The notes beneath the pieces were generated by a model that ran no database searches, had not been told where the DNA came from, and saw only the letters and a program-made list of their open reading frames with translations. Positions 34,620 through 43,874 of a stretch of 64,000 nucleotides of DNA are shown here, piece by piece. The stretch spans positions 1 to 64,000 of the forward strand of contig NZ_JBHSRF010000047.1 of assembly GCF_042658925.1 (NCBI RefSeq), in the 5' to 3' direction. Position 1 is the first letter of the stretch, and each line of letters begins with the position of its first letter. Made by a program: the position numbers and the translations under genes. The DNA is from Sphaerisporangium aureirubrum (GTDB taxonomy: Bacteria; Actinomycetota; Actinomycetes; Streptosporangiales; Streptosporangiaceae).

Positions 34620-36005
34620 TCAGGCGACCGGCTCGCTCACCGGCTCGCCCACGGGCGGCACGGCGACGGCCCGCGGCGCCTTCCTGGCGCCCCGCAGCAC
34701 CCGGAAGATCATGCCGGGGCTCATGAGGGCCTGCGGCGGGTCGACCAGGCCGGCGACCCGCATGAACGTCCGGGTGATCCGGCCGTCCAGGGTGGCGGCG
34801 GCCTGCAGCTTGGCCATGTACGAGTTCATCATCCGCACCATGAACGGCCGGGCGCCCTGCACCTGGGGGTAGGCGAGGTCGCCGCCCGCCGAGATGCCCC
34901 ACGGCACCTCGATGACGTCGGAGATGTCCTTCAGGAACGCGCGCGGCTCGGGCGGCGTGCCCTTGGCCAGGTGGGTGCGCAGCGTCATCGACTCCAGCGC
35001 GGCGACGGTCATGCCCTGGCCGTACACCGGGTTGAAGCTGCACGCGGCGTCGCCCATGACGAGCAGCCGGTCGGGGAACCGGTCCAGCTTCTCGTAGTGG
35101 CGCCGGACGCTGGCCGGGTAGCGGAACGCCACCGGGTCGTCCAGCGGCTCGGCGTCCCTGAGGACGTCGTAGACGTCCGGCACCGGCAGGGACCTGGCGA
35201 AGTCCATGAATCCCTCGGGCGTCGCGGGGGCGCTGTCGCCGAGCACACCGGTGAGCGACACCGCCGACTTGCCGCCCTCGATGCGGGAGAAGAACGCCCC
35301 GCGCGGGTGCGAGGGCGAGGACACCGGGTTGATCGACAGGTCGCCGTTGAGGATGCTCTCGTCCGGCAGCCGGAAGACCTGCGTGGTGTAGGTGAGGTTG
35401 ATCTTGATCTGGGTCTCGGCGGGACGCTCGTAGCCGAGCTGCTCCAGCCAGACGGGGGTGCGCGAGCCGCGGCCGGTGCAGTCCACCACGAGGTCGGCGT
35501 CCAGCACCTCCTCGGTGCTGCCCGCCTCGTGCCGCTGCACCCGCACGCCGGTGACCCGGTCGCCCTCGGGTGTGGCGGCCAGGCCGACGATGTCGGTCTC
35601 CTCGACGAATCTCACGTTGGACAGGGCCTCGACGCCCTTGCGGACGTGGGCCTCCAGCACGGGGCGGGCGGCGGACACGCACACCAGCCCGGTGGTGCCC
35701 GGCTTCAGCCGGACGCCGTTGAAGTACCACCGCAGCTCGCCGAGGTCACCGGTCGGCACGCCCGACTCGATGGCGCCCGCGGTGAACCCGGGGAACAGCT
35801 CCTCGAGGATCTGCTGGCCGCGGGCCAGCAGCCCGTGCACGTGCCGCCCCTGGGGGACGCCGCGCCTGGCGGTGGTCACCCCGGCCAGCTTGTCGCGGTC
35901 CACGATCAGCACTTCGCCGTAGGCCTCGGACAGCACACGTGCCGCCAGCAGACCCGCCATGCTCCCGCCCAGCACCACCGCGCGGTCTCCCACGAGGTCG
36001 CCCAT
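34620..36005 (-). CDS. FAD-dependent monooxygenase/oxidoreductase
   Basis: The protein has 461 residues. The N-terminal dinucleotide fold is VVLGGSMAGLLAARVLSEAYGEVLIVDRD, followed by GVPQGRHVHGLLARG. The second FAD contact is LLVMGDAACSFNPVYGQGMT near residue 320. This is the PHBH/RebH-like fold used for hydroxylation, epoxidation or Baeyer-Villiger steps. The Lys and WxWxIP motif of flavin halogenases are absent. ATG 36005 follows GGAGGTG; GTG 36014 overlaps that site. It is a tailoring enzyme in the 32-55 kb cluster, with motif copy 2 at 95 bp upstream. Confidence 0.88.
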   Translation of the reverse strand: MGDLVGDRAVVLGGSMAGLLAARVLSEAYGEVLIVDRDKLAGVTTARRGVPQGRHVHGLLARGQQILEELFPGFTAGAIESGVPTGDLGELRWYFNGVRLKPGTTGLVCVSAARPVLEAHVRKGVEALSNVRFVEETDIVGLAATPEGDRVTGVRVQRHEAGSTEEVLDADLVVDCTGRGSRTPVWLEQLGYERPAETQIKINLTYTTQVFRLPDESILNGDLSINPVSSPSHPRGAFFSRIEGGKSAVSLTGVLGDSAPATPEGFMDFARSLPVPDVYDVLRDAEPLDDPVAFRYPASVRRHYEKLDRFPDRLLVMGDAACSFNPVYGQGMTVAALESMTLRTHLAKGTPPEPRAFLKDISDVIEVPWGISAGGDLAYPQVQGARPFMVRMMNSYMAKLQAAATLDGRITRTFMRVAGLVDPPQALMSPGMIFRVLRGARKAPRAVAVPPVGEPVSEPVA

Positions 36006-36099
36006 GGCGGTCACCTCCCTTAAAGTCCCGCGGATGACCCCGGCCAGCCGGTGGATCCGCTGTTTCCCACCACATCGTCACGGCGCGTAGCGAGGCTAC

Positions 36100-36117
36100 G
36101 CATCTCCTGGAGTGCGG
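36100..36117. promoter_or_regulatory. cluster motif copy 2, upstream of the FAD oxygenase
   Basis: GCATCTCCTGGAGTGCGG, 95 bp upstream of the FAD gene and abutting the epoxide hydrolase stop. This copy is nearly palindromic (CGCA-T-CTCC-T-GGAGTGCG), showing the likely dyad of the binding site. Confidence 0.7.
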
Positions 36118-36118
36118 A

Positions 36119-37279
36119 TCAGGCCTGCCCGAGCGAGCGGGCGAAGGCGCGGATGTCGCCGACCAGCAGTTCGGGCTGCTCCATGGCGGCGAAGTGGCCG
36201 CCGCGCTCGAACTCGGTCCAGCGGGTGAGGCTCGGCAGCGCCTGCTCGGCCCACTTCTTGATCGGCCGGGTCGCGTCGAACGGGAAGACGGCTACCGCGG
36301 CCGGCATCTCCAGCGGCCACGGCCCGCCCCAGGTGCGCGCGAACGCCTCGTCGCCGTAGGACGCCTCGTAGTACAGCTGGGCCGAGGAGCCCGCGGTGGC
36401 GGTGAACCAGTAGATGGAGACGTTGGTCAGCATGTCGTCGCGGTCGATGACGTCCTCGGGGGTCTTGTCCGCGGCCGACCATTCCTGGAACTTCTCCACG
36501 ATCCAGGCGAGCTGCCCGGCCGGGGAGTCGGTGAGCGCGTACGCGAGGGTCTGCGGGCGGGTGGACTGGATCTTCTGCCAGCCGATGCCGTCCTGCGCGA
36601 AGTGGCCGCCGTGCATGAGGCGCTGCATGTCCTCGCCGTCCAGCTCGGCGATGGCGGCCTCGCCGGGCGGGAAGGTGACCAGCATGTTGATGTGCACGCC
36701 GGCGACGTGCGCGGGGTCGGCCAGGCCGAGCTGGAGCGAGATGGGCTTGCCCCAGTCGCCGCCCTGCGCGATGTACCGGTCGTAGCCGAGGCGGCTCATC
36801 AGCTCGGCCCACGCGCGGGCGATCCTCGGCACGTCCCAGCCGGGCTCGGGCGTCGGGCCGGAGAAGCCGTAGCCGGGGATGGAGGGGATGACCACGTGGA
36901 ACGCGTCGGCCGGGTCGCCGCCGTGCGCGCGGGGGTCGGTCAGCGGGCCGATCACGTCGGTGAACTCGGCGACCGAGCCCGGCCAGCCGTGGGTGATGAT
37001 CAGCGGGGTGGCGTCCGGCTCGGGCGAGCGGACGTGCAGGAAGTGCACGTTCGCGCCGTCGATCTCGGTGGTGAACTGCGGGAAGGCGTTCAGTTTCCGC
37101 TCGGCCGACCGCCAGTCGTAGGCGGTGCGCCAATACTCGGCCAGTTCCTTGAGGTATTCCACGGGGACGCCGCGCTGCCAGCCCAAACCGGGAATTTCAC
37201 CGGGCCAGCGGGTGGCGGCGAGTCGCGCCTTGAGGTCGTCGATGTCGGCCTGCGGAATTTCAATGTGGAAGGGACGCAT
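36119..37279 (-). CDS. epoxide hydrolase (EHN plus alpha/beta-hydrolase)
   Basis: The protein has 386 residues. The N-terminal EHN lid (MRPFHIEIPQADIDDLKARLAATRWP...YLKELAEYWRTAYDWR) is followed by the alpha/beta-hydrolase core with oxyanion motif HGWPGS, nucleophile Asp175 in QGGDWGK, and the C-terminal acid/His region ending ERGGHFAAMEQPELL (catalytic His). It opens an epoxide to a vicinal diol. Similar enzymes act in enediyne and polyketide pathways. Motif copy 3 is 63 bp upstream. It probably acts on a product of the neighbouring FAD oxygenase; the substrate is unknown. Confidence 0.93.
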   Translation of the reverse strand: MRPFHIEIPQADIDDLKARLAATRWPGEIPGLGWQRGVPVEYLKELAEYWRTAYDWRSAERKLNAFPQFTTEIDGANVHFLHVRSPEPDATPLIITHGWPGSVAEFTDVIGPLTDPRAHGGDPADAFHVVIPSIPGYGFSGPTPEPGWDVPRIARAWAELMSRLGYDRYIAQGGDWGKPISLQLGLADPAHVAGVHINMLVTFPPGEAAIAELDGEDMQRLMHGGHFAQDGIGWQKIQSTRPQTLAYALTDSPAGQLAWIVEKFQEWSAADKTPEDVIDRDDMLTNVSIYWFTATAGSSAQLYYEASYGDEAFARTWGGPWPLEMPAAVAVFPFDATRPIKKWAEQALPSLTRWTEFERGGHFAAMEQPELLVGDIRAFARSLGQA

Positions 37280-37804
37280 TGAGCACCTGATCCTATATAG
37301 ACGGGTCCGTCAGATATCGTCACGCGGCGCCTCCGTACAGGGCATCTCCTTAAATGCGATATTCCCGGCATGCCCGGTTTACCGACCCCAGATTTCCCGC
37401 CCCGCACCCATTACGGCACCCGCGTCCTGGGGGTCCGGGACCGTCACCGAGCGCGACGGACCAGGCCGACCGGTTCGGGTGGCTCGCCCGGTAATGCGCC
37501 GAATGCGGAGTTTAGGGGTCACCCCAGCGCGTTCCGGAAATCTCGCCGCCCGGACATAACCCGAGCATCATTCGGAACCAGCACGCGACCAGGGCATCCG
37601 GGCGTGGCGGATCTCCGGCGGCCCCGCCCGGTGGTCTTTATCGCAGAATGCTTTGTGCCCGCATCGCGTTGTCGCTCGTCACCTCCCCGGACAAAATCGT
37701 GAGTGTCCCGGCATGGGAGGACTTCGCGATCGGTACCTGACGATCCCGCCGCCGGCCCGCAGGGCCCGGCGGCCAGCCATGACATCCAGCGCAGAGGAAA
37801 GACA
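37280..37804. other. 525-bp divergent intergenic region
   Basis: It separates the epoxide hydrolase and the serine hydrolase genes. It contains motif copy 3 at 37342-37359. I see no further gene or strong hairpin; the rightmost 25 bases hold the GAGGAAAGA ribosome site of the hydrolase. Confidence 0.6.
37342..37359. promoter_or_regulatory. cluster motif copy 3, upstream of the epoxide hydrolase
   Basis: GCATCTCCTTAAATGCGA, 63 bp upstream of the epoxide hydrolase start. Confidence 0.65.
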
Positions 37805-38917
37805 ATGAGCGATCTTCAGCAGCAGGTGCAGAACGCCATCGACGAGTTGGTCGCCTCCGGGACCGAGCGTGGCCTACAGGTGGCGGTGTACAAGGACGGC
37901 GAGCTCGTGGTTGACGCGGTGGCCGGTCTGGCCGACGCCGAGACCGGGCGGGCGTTGACCGGCGGCACGCCCATCTACAGCTCCTCCACGGGCAAGAGCC
38001 TCACCTCGGCGGTCGTGCACGTGCTGGCCGAGCAGGGCGTGCTGGACTACGACGCCCCCATCGCCGACGTGTGGCCGGAGTTCGCCGCGCACGGCAAGCA
38101 GGGCGCGACGCTGCGCCAGGTGCTCGACTTCACCGTCGGCGTGCCCGGCGTCCCGGCGGACACCACCCCGGACGACCTGGTGGACTGGGACAAGATGACG
38201 GCCGCCCTCGCCGACAGCGAGCCGTGGTGGGAGCCGGGCACCAAGGTCGGCTACCACCCCCAGACGTTCGGCTACCTGGTGGGCGAGGTGGTCCGGCGGG
38301 CCACCGGGAAGCCCATCTCGGTGGTGCTGGCCGAGCAGATCGCCGGGCCGCTCGGCATCGCGGACGAGGTGTACTTCGGCGTCCCGTCCGACCAGCTGGA
38401 CCGCGTGGCGAAGCTGGAGGCGGCCGGGCCGCCCATGGACATGGACATGCTCGAATCCATGATGCCGACCTTCTTCAAGATCGCCCCCCGCGCGGTGCAG
38501 CTCAGCCCCGAGATGTGCAACCGGGCCGACTACCTCGGCGCCGACATCCCGGCGGGCGGCACCGTCACCGCGCGCGGCGTCGCCAAGATCTACGCCGCGC
38601 TGATCGGCGAGGTGGACGGCGTCCGCCTCATCTCCCCCGAGCGCCTCGCGCAGATCTCCCAGCCGTCCTCCCAGGGCGTCGACGAGATCTTCAGCTACCC
38701 GACCGCGTACGGCCTCGGCTACAACCTGGCCCGCCCGGTCGCCTCTCCCCCGGCCGGCCCGATCATCGGCTGGCCCGGCGCCGGCGGCAGCCTCGCCGAC
38801 GCCGACCTCGGCACCGGCACGTCCCTGGCCGTCACCAAGGTCAGCTTCACCCCCGGCGACTACACCACCGTCGGCGTGATCTCCGATATCGTCACCAAGT
38901 CACTGACCCCGGCCTGA
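37805..38917 (+). CDS. serine hydrolase, beta-lactamase/esterase family
   Basis: The protein has 370 residues from ATG 37805 (GAGGAAAGA upstream). The nucleophile motif SxxK is Ser61-Thr-Gly-Lys64 in IYSSSTGKSLTS. The Tyr motif appears as GYHPQTFGYLVGE rather than YxN, and the C-terminal Gly-rich motif as IIGWPGAGGS. This is the class C-like EstB/LovD group, used as esterases or acyltransferases in metabolite pathways. There is no signal peptide, arguing against a periplasmic beta-lactamase. It is followed by a RibD-like reductase 109 bp downstream in the same direction. Confidence 0.87.
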   Translation: MSDLQQQVQNAIDELVASGTERGLQVAVYKDGELVVDAVAGLADAETGRALTGGTPIYSSSTGKSLTSAVVHVLAEQGVLDYDAPIADVWPEFAAHGKQGATLRQVLDFTVGVPGVPADTTPDDLVDWDKMTAALADSEPWWEPGTKVGYHPQTFGYLVGEVVRRATGKPISVVLAEQIAGPLGIADEVYFGVPSDQLDRVAKLEAAGPPMDMDMLESMMPTFFKIAPRAVQLSPEMCNRADYLGADIPAGGTVTARGVAKIYAALIGEVDGVRLISPERLAQISQPSSQGVDEIFSYPTAYGLGYNLARPVASPPAGPIIGWPGAGGSLADADLGTGTSLAVTKVSFTPGDYTTVGVISDIVTKSLTPA

Positions 38918-39026
38918 GCCACGCGTTTCGAACGCCACCAGTCCACCCCCACGGCCGGCCCCCGGCCGCACCGGTCCCCGGAAGGACCGTGCGGCACGGC
39001 GGCCGGCCGCAGTACGGAGGAATCAG

Positions 39027-39590
39027 TTGCGCAAGATCATCGCAGTCGTGTACGCCTCGCTGGACGGGGTGATCGAGAACCCCGAGTGGTCCATGCCGTA
39101 CTTCAACGAAGAGGCGGCCGAGCGGGCCCGCGCCACGCTGTTCGCCAGCGACGCCCTGCTCCTCGGCCGCGGCACCTACGAGGGCTTCGCCGAGGCGTGG
39201 CCCGGCATGGCCGACCAGGAGGGCCTGGACGGCTTCGCCGGCCGGATGAACTCCATCCAGAAGTACGTCGTCTCGGCGGGCATCGAGAAGGCCGAGTGGG
39301 GTCCGGTCTCGGTGATCAGGGACGACGTCGCCGGGGAGGTCGCCAAGCTCAAGGAGCAGGACGGCGGGAACATCCTCATCTACGGCGTCGGGCGCCTCGC
39401 GCACTCGCTGCTGGAGGCCGGCCTGCTCGACGAGCTGGAGATCTGGGTGCACCCGGTGCTGGTCGGCATCACCACCCCGGGCAGCCTCATCGTGCAGGAG
39501 GGCAGCAAGGCCCGCCTGGAGCTCGCCGAGTCCACCACGTTCCGCTCCGGCATCGTGGTGCTCTCCTACCGCCCGGCCGCCGACGAGTGA
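39027..39590 (+). CDS. dihydrofolate-reductase-fold (RibD C-terminal-like) reductase
   Basis: The protein has 187 residues. It starts at TTG 39027, six bases after ACGGAGGA; no better start exists. It reads LRKIIAVVYASLDGVIENPEW, then LLLGRGTYEGFAEAW, and NILIYGVGRLAHSLLEAGLLDELEIWVHPVLVG, the DHFR/RibD fold of NADPH-dependent reductases. Members reduce flavins, pterins or small ketones. Its place in the pathway is unknown; location inside the tailoring cluster is the only clue. Confidence 0.88.
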   Translation: MRKIIAVVYASLDGVIENPEWSMPYFNEEAAERARATLFASDALLLGRGTYEGFAEAWPGMADQEGLDGFAGRMNSIQKYVVSAGIEKAEWGPVSVIRDDVAGEVAKLKEQDGGNILIYGVGRLAHSLLEAGLLDELEIWVHPVLVGITTPGSLIVQEGSKARLELAESTTFRSGIVVLSYRPAADE

Positions 39591-39632
39591 CCGCCGGGCA
39601 TCCGCTACGCCTCATGGTCGCCTGACCACCGG

Positions 39633-39665
39633 TGCGCCCCCGCGGGGACCCCCCGCGGGGGCGCA
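39633..39665. terminator. bidirectional terminator between reductase and nucleotidyltransferase genes
   Basis: Perfect 15-bp arms TGCGCCCCCGCGGGG (39633-39647) and its complement (39651-39665) with a 3-nt loop, between convergent genes. Confidence 0.85.
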
Positions 39666-39677
39666 TCACCGTCCACG

Positions 39678-40745
39678 TCAGGCGGCGATCTCGATGCGGG
39701 TGTGGTCGCCGACCACCAGGCAGTGCTGGGCGTCGCCGTGCACGGCGGGGACCACCGTGGCCGAGCGGCCGATCAGCGAGCCGAGCAGCCCGGAGACGCC
39801 CGAGATCGAGGCGCCGTCCAGCACGATCGAGTCGGCCATCCGGGTGCCCCGCACCACGCAGCCGGGCCCGATGGAGGTACCGGGGCCGATGTGGCTGTCC
39901 TCGACCAGGGTGCCCGCGCCGATGATGGCGGGGCCGACGATCCTCGACCGGGAGATCCGGGCGCCGGGGCCGATCACCACCCGTCCCTCCACGACGCTCG
40001 ACGCGTCCACGTGCCCGGCCACCGAGGGGCGCAGCTCGCCGAGCAGGCGGCGGTTGCACGCCAGCACGTCCTCGGCGCGCCCGGTGTCCTTCCAGTAGCC
40101 GGTGTACTCGCTGGCCCGCACGTCGGCACCGGTGGTGACCAGCCACTGCACGGCGTCGGTGATCTCCAGCTCGCCGCGGGCGCTCGGCCCGATGGAGGCC
40201 ACCGCCTCGTGGATCGCCGGGGTGAAGAAGTAGACGCCGAGCATGGCGAGGTCGCTGCGCGGGTACCTGGGCTTCTCCACCAGCCGCCGCACCGCGCCGC
40301 CGGAGTCCAGCTCGACCACGCCGAAGTCGCGCGGGTCGGGCACCCGGCGCACCACGACCTGCGCGGCGGGGCGTGCCGCCAGGAACTCCGCCGCGATGCC
40401 GGTGACACCGTCGGGGAGCATGTTGTCGCCGAGGTACATCACGAAGTCGTCGTCGCCGAGGAACGAGCGCCCGAGCGACACACAGTGCGCCAGCCCGAGC
40501 GGGCGGTCCTGGGGGATGTAGGTGACCCGGGCGCCGAAGCGCGAGCCGTCGCCGATGACCTCGATGATCTCCTGCGCCCGCTCCCCCACCACGACGCCGA
40601 TCTCGCTCACCCCGAGGGCGGTGATGTTCTCCAGCACGTACTCCAGCACCGGCTTGCCGGCGATCGGGATGAGCTGCTTCGGCATCGAGTAGCTGAACGG
40701 GCGCAGCCGGGTGCCGGACCCGCCCGACAAGACCAGTGCCTTCAT
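39678..40745 (-). CDS. sugar-1-phosphate nucleotidyltransferase with left-handed beta-helix
   Basis: ATG 40745 (a TTG lies directly before it) gives 355 residues. The N-terminal pyrophosphorylase motif is LSGGSGTRLRPFSYSMPKQLIPIAGKPVLEY, with MYLGDNML and FVVELD-like substrate loops and GYWKDTG. The C-terminal ~110 residues form hexapeptide repeats (GRVVIGPGARISRSRIVGPAIIGAGTLVEDSHIGPGTSIGPG). This long form is common in antibiotic deoxysugar clusters and makes dTDP- or UDP-glucose. It is the last gene of a presumed three-gene operon with the glycosyltransferase and 3-dehydrase. Confidence 0.9.
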   Translation of the reverse strand: MKALVLSGGSGTRLRPFSYSMPKQLIPIAGKPVLEYVLENITALGVSEIGVVVGERAQEIIEVIGDGSRFGARVTYIPQDRPLGLAHCVSLGRSFLGDDDFVMYLGDNMLPDGVTGIAAEFLAARPAAQVVVRRVPDPRDFGVVELDSGGAVRRLVEKPRYPRSDLAMLGVYFFTPAIHEAVASIGPSARGELEITDAVQWLVTTGADVRASEYTGYWKDTGRAEDVLACNRRLLGELRPSVAGHVDASSVVEGRVVIGPGARISRSRIVGPAIIGAGTLVEDSHIGPGTSIGPGCVVRGTRMADSIVLDGASISGVSGLLGSLIGRSATVVPAVHGDAQHCLVVGDHTRIEIAA

Positions 40746-40780
40746 CAACCGTCTCTCTCTTCTGCGCCCGGCGAACGGGC

Positions 40781-42115
40781 TCAGCCCCGCGCGTGCCGGG
40801 CGGTGAGCTTCTCCAGGTCCGGGATGATCCCGGCCGGGGTCGGCAGGGCCAGCCAGTCGTTGCGCAGCGACGTGGCGCCGTCCTTGTAGGACGGGTCGTC
40901 CAGCACCTTGATGATCTGGGTGCGGATCTCGTCCACCGACTGGGTCTGGTGGTTGAGCCGCATGCCCGCGCCGTTCTCGGCGACGTACCGGGCGGCGATC
41001 GGGGACAGGATGTGGCGCTCGGGGATCTGGAACTGCGCCTCCTCGCCCTCACCGGCGATGCTCTGGCCCTGGCGCTCGTCGGTGTCCGCGATGAGCTGCG
41101 GCAGGCCGTTCGCCAGGGACGCCCAGAAGGTGCCGCTGGAGCCGTGGTTGATGCTCGCCGCGCAGGTGGGCAGCAGCTGCGACAGCGGCACGTAGTCGAC
41201 GGTGCGCACGTTGTCCGGGACGCTCGTGATGCCCTGGAGCTGGTCCTGGTTCAGCGTGGCGACCATCTCGACGTCCAGGTCGGCCACCGCGTCGAAGATC
41301 TTGGGGCTGCGCCACTCGCCCTTGATGTACATCCGGGTGGACACGCCGAGGGACAGCGCGATCCGCGGCCGGTCCGGGGTCCGGTACAGCCACTCGGGCT
41401 TCACCGCGCCGCCGTTGTAGGGGATCCAGCGCACCGGCACCGACTCGATGGTGGACGACAGCCGCATCTCCTCGGGCATCGGGTCCAGGGAGAACTGCCC
41501 GAACAGCAGCTCGTCGTCCACCTCGACGCCGTACCGCTCGGCCAGGGGGCGCATCGCCTCGGCCAGCGGGTTGCGCTCGGGCGCCCCGCCGGCGTCCCGG
41601 TGCGCCACGAAACGCTCGCTGACCCAGCCGCTGTAGTCGGGGGCCATCAGCATGCGGCCGTGCGCGGCGCCGCAGGCCTTGGCGGCGATCGCCCCGGCGG
41701 GGAACCACGGGTCCCACAGCACCAGGTCCGGCCGCCAGGCGAGGGCGAAGTCCACCAGGCTCAGGTTGTCCGAGCTGGGCTCGGGAGGCAGGTGGAAACG
41801 CACTCCGAACAGCATGAAGTGGTAGAAGACATCCCAGTTGTCACGCACGTCGGCACTCACGCCGAGCACGCTCGCCTGGCGCTCCAGCTCCGCCAGGTCG
41901 GTCACCAGGTCGGGCCGTGCCCAGTCCTGCGCCGACTGCGGCGCCTCGTCCCCCCTGGTCACCACGGCGGTGAGGCCGGCCGCAGTGACGTGCTCGGTGG
42001 CCCCGGGGGGACCCGCGACGACCACCTCGTGCCCGGCGTTCTGCAGCGCCTGGGCGTAGGGGATGACCGGGTACAGGTGGCACATCTGTGGCCAGACGGT
42101 GATCATGACTCGCAT
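40781..42115 (-). CDS. glycosyltransferase, GT1/GT-B family (EryCIII/DesVII-like)
   Basis: The protein has 444 residues. The N-terminal acceptor domain begins MRVMITVWPQMCHLYPVIPYAQALQNAGHEVVVAGPP. The C-terminal donor domain has RIALSLGVSTRMY, VRTVDYVPLSQLLPTCAASINHGSSGTFWASLANGLPQLI (diphosphate-binding His-Gly motif) and EENGAGMRL-like helices. It transfers an activated deoxysugar to a scaffold. Many relatives need a P450-like helper protein; none is adjacent, although P450 genes exist at both ends of the cluster. 109 bp separate it from the 3-dehydrase upstream. Confidence 0.9.
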   Translation of the reverse strand: MRVMITVWPQMCHLYPVIPYAQALQNAGHEVVVAGPPGATEHVTAAGLTAVVTRGDEAPQSAQDWARPDLVTDLAELERQASVLGVSADVRDNWDVFYHFMLFGVRFHLPPEPSSDNLSLVDFALAWRPDLVLWDPWFPAGAIAAKACGAAHGRMLMAPDYSGWVSERFVAHRDAGGAPERNPLAEAMRPLAERYGVEVDDELLFGQFSLDPMPEEMRLSSTIESVPVRWIPYNGGAVKPEWLYRTPDRPRIALSLGVSTRMYIKGEWRSPKIFDAVADLDVEMVATLNQDQLQGITSVPDNVRTVDYVPLSQLLPTCAASINHGSSGTFWASLANGLPQLIADTDERQGQSIAGEGEEAQFQIPERHILSPIAARYVAENGAGMRLNHQTQSVDEIRTQIIKVLDDPSYKDGATSLRNDWLALPTPAGIIPDLEKLTARHARG

Positions 42116-42224
42116 CGATGTCTCCTTGGAACATGGCTTGCCGAGAGGTGCGGGCCGCGGGCGGAGGAGGATCGCGGCGCCGGCCGGGGCGGAAGGGGGG
42201 GCCGGAGCCCCGGCCGGAGCGCGT

Positions 42225-43529
42225 CTATCCGCGCGCCTCCACGAATTCCTTGATCGAGGAGACGACGTAGTCGATCATCTCGTCGGTGAGCCCTGGGTAG
42301 ACGCCGACGTGGAAGGTCTGGGTCATGATGATGTCGGTGTTGGTCAGGTCGCCGACCACCCGGTGCGGCACGTCGATGTAGCCCGGGTGCCGCAGCAGGT
42401 TCCCGCCGAACAGCCGCCGGGTGCCGATCTTGCGGTTCTCCAGGAAGTCCACCAGCTCGCCGGTGGCGAACGGCGCCGCCGGGTCGACCGTGATGACGAA
42501 GCCGTACCAGCTCGGGTCGCTGCGCGGCGTGGCCACCGGCAGGATCAGGTGCGGCACGCCGTCCAGGCCCTCGCGCAGCCGGCTCCAGTTGTGCCGCCGG
42601 GTCGCGCAGAAGGAGTCCACCTTGTTGAGCTGGCTCAGGCCGAGCGCGGCCTGCAGCTCGGTGGCCTTCAGGTTGTAGCCCACGTGCGAGTAGATGTACT
42701 TGTGGTCGTAGCCCTCCGGCAGGGTGCCCATCTGGTAGCTGAAGCGCTTCATGCAGGTGTTGCTCTCACCGGGCTCGCACCAGCAGTCGCGGCCCCAGTC
42801 GCGCAGCGACTCCACGATGCGGGCCAGCACCAGGTTGGAGGTCAGCACGCAGCCGCCCTCGCCCATCGTCATGTGGTGCGCCGGGTAGAAGCTCACCGTG
42901 GCGAGGTCGCCGAAGGTGCCGGTGGGCTCGCCGTCGTAGAAGGAGCCGACGGCGTCGCAGTTGTCCTCGATGAGGAACAGCTCGTGCTCGGTGGCCAGCT
43001 GGGCCATGTCCACGACGTCGAACGGGTTGCCCACCGCGTGCGCGATCATGATCGCCTTGGTCTTCGGGCCGATGGCCGCGGCCACCTTCTCCACCGTCGG
43101 GTTGTAGGTGCCGAGCTCGACGTCGACGAAGACGGGGACCAGGCCGTTCTGCAGGATCGGGTTGACCGTGGTGGGGAACGCCGCCGCGACGGTGATCACC
43201 TCGTCGCCGGGGCGCAGCCGCATGTCCTGCAGGCGGTGCGAGGTCAGCGCGGAGACGGCCAGCAGGTTGGCCGACGACCCGGAGGTGGTCAGCAGGGCCT
43301 TGCGGCGCTTCATCTTGCGGGCGAACACCGACTCGAACTTCCGTGCCTTCGTGCCCGCGGCGACGCGCAGTTCCATGGCCGCCTCGACGAGCGCGACCCT
43401 GTCCTCCACGTCGTGCACCGCACCTGTCGGCCAGATCTCGGTGACGCCCGGCACGAACCCCTCGTCGATCAAGGTGTCCTGGTGGTACTTGCGGACCTCG
43501 TCCAGGACTAGTGCCTTGTGGTCATTCAT
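42225..43529 (-). CDS. NDP-4-keto-6-deoxyhexose 3-dehydrase (E1/RfbH/SpnQ-like)
   Basis: The protein has 434 residues of the DegT fold. The hallmark is His218 in SFYPAHHMTMGEGG, replacing the PLP-binding Lys of aminotransferases, as in the PMP-dependent E1 dehydrases. Cys residues in WGRDCWCEPGESNTCMKRF match the iron-sulfur ligands of this group. It removes the C3 hydroxyl of a 4-keto sugar and needs a reductase partner (E3-like or ferredoxin); none is in the window. Motif copy 4 lies 68 bp upstream and starts an operon with the glycosyltransferase and nucleotidyltransferase. Confidence 0.92.
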   Translation of the reverse strand: MNDHKALVLDEVRKYHQDTLIDEGFVPGVTEIWPTGAVHDVEDRVALVEAAMELRVAAGTKARKFESVFARKMKRRKALLTTSGSSANLLAVSALTSHRLQDMRLRPGDEVITVAAAFPTTVNPILQNGLVPVFVDVELGTYNPTVEKVAAAIGPKTKAIMIAHAVGNPFDVVDMAQLATEHELFLIEDNCDAVGSFYDGEPTGTFGDLATVSFYPAHHMTMGEGGCVLTSNLVLARIVESLRDWGRDCWCEPGESNTCMKRFSYQMGTLPEGYDHKYIYSHVGYNLKATELQAALGLSQLNKVDSFCATRRHNWSRLREGLDGVPHLILPVATPRSDPSWYGFVITVDPAAPFATGELVDFLENRKIGTRRLFGGNLLRHPGYIDVPHRVVGDLTNTDIIMTQTFHVGVYPGLTDEMIDYVVSSIKEFVEARG

Positions 43530-43596
43530 CTCCGGTCCTTTACTCAGGCGGGTCTGCGGCGCACGACATCAGGATCATTCTCGGCGCTTCCATGGC

Positions 43597-43614
43597 GCAT
43601 CTCCTGGATTGCGG
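43597..43614. promoter_or_regulatory. cluster motif copy 4, upstream of the 3-dehydrase operon
   Basis: GCATCTCCTGGATTGCGG, 68 bp upstream of the 3-dehydrase start. Confidence 0.7.
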
Positions 43615-43721
43615 TGCGCAAATGGCGGCCGTAGGGGGGTGCCGGGGAATGGTGCCTCCAGCCCGTGATAGGGCCGTGCGCGCAGGGGTTGACGCCATTA
43701 TTCACCCGTAGTCTTTCTGCC

Positions 43722-43739
43722 TCGCAATACAGGAGATGC
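43722..43739. promoter_or_regulatory. cluster motif copy 5, upstream of the UDP-sugar dehydrogenase
   Basis: On the minus strand GCATCTCCTGTATTGCGA, 136 bp upstream of the dehydrogenase start. It is inverted relative to copy 4, matching the opposite gene direction. Confidence 0.7.
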
Positions 43740-43874
43740 GCTGCGTAACGGCAGGGGATGACTATGTGCTCGTGCAGGGGACGACCCCGGGGCGCTCCAT
43801 GCCCGCATGAGATAAACGGCGCCGCGCCCTGATCACAAGATGATCGCGTCTCATTAGCCTCGACGGGAGCGTAC

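Larger units (their letters stand above)
43530..43874. other. 345-bp divergent intergenic region with two motif copies
   Basis: It separates the 3-dehydrase and UDP-sugar dehydrogenase genes and contains motif copies 4 and 5 in opposite orientation. No other gene is seen. Confidence 0.7.

Noticed and set aside
37805..38917. Serine hydrolase as an antibiotic-resistance beta-lactamase
   Set aside because: No signal peptide, atypical YHP in place of YxN, and context favours an esterase/acyltransferase.
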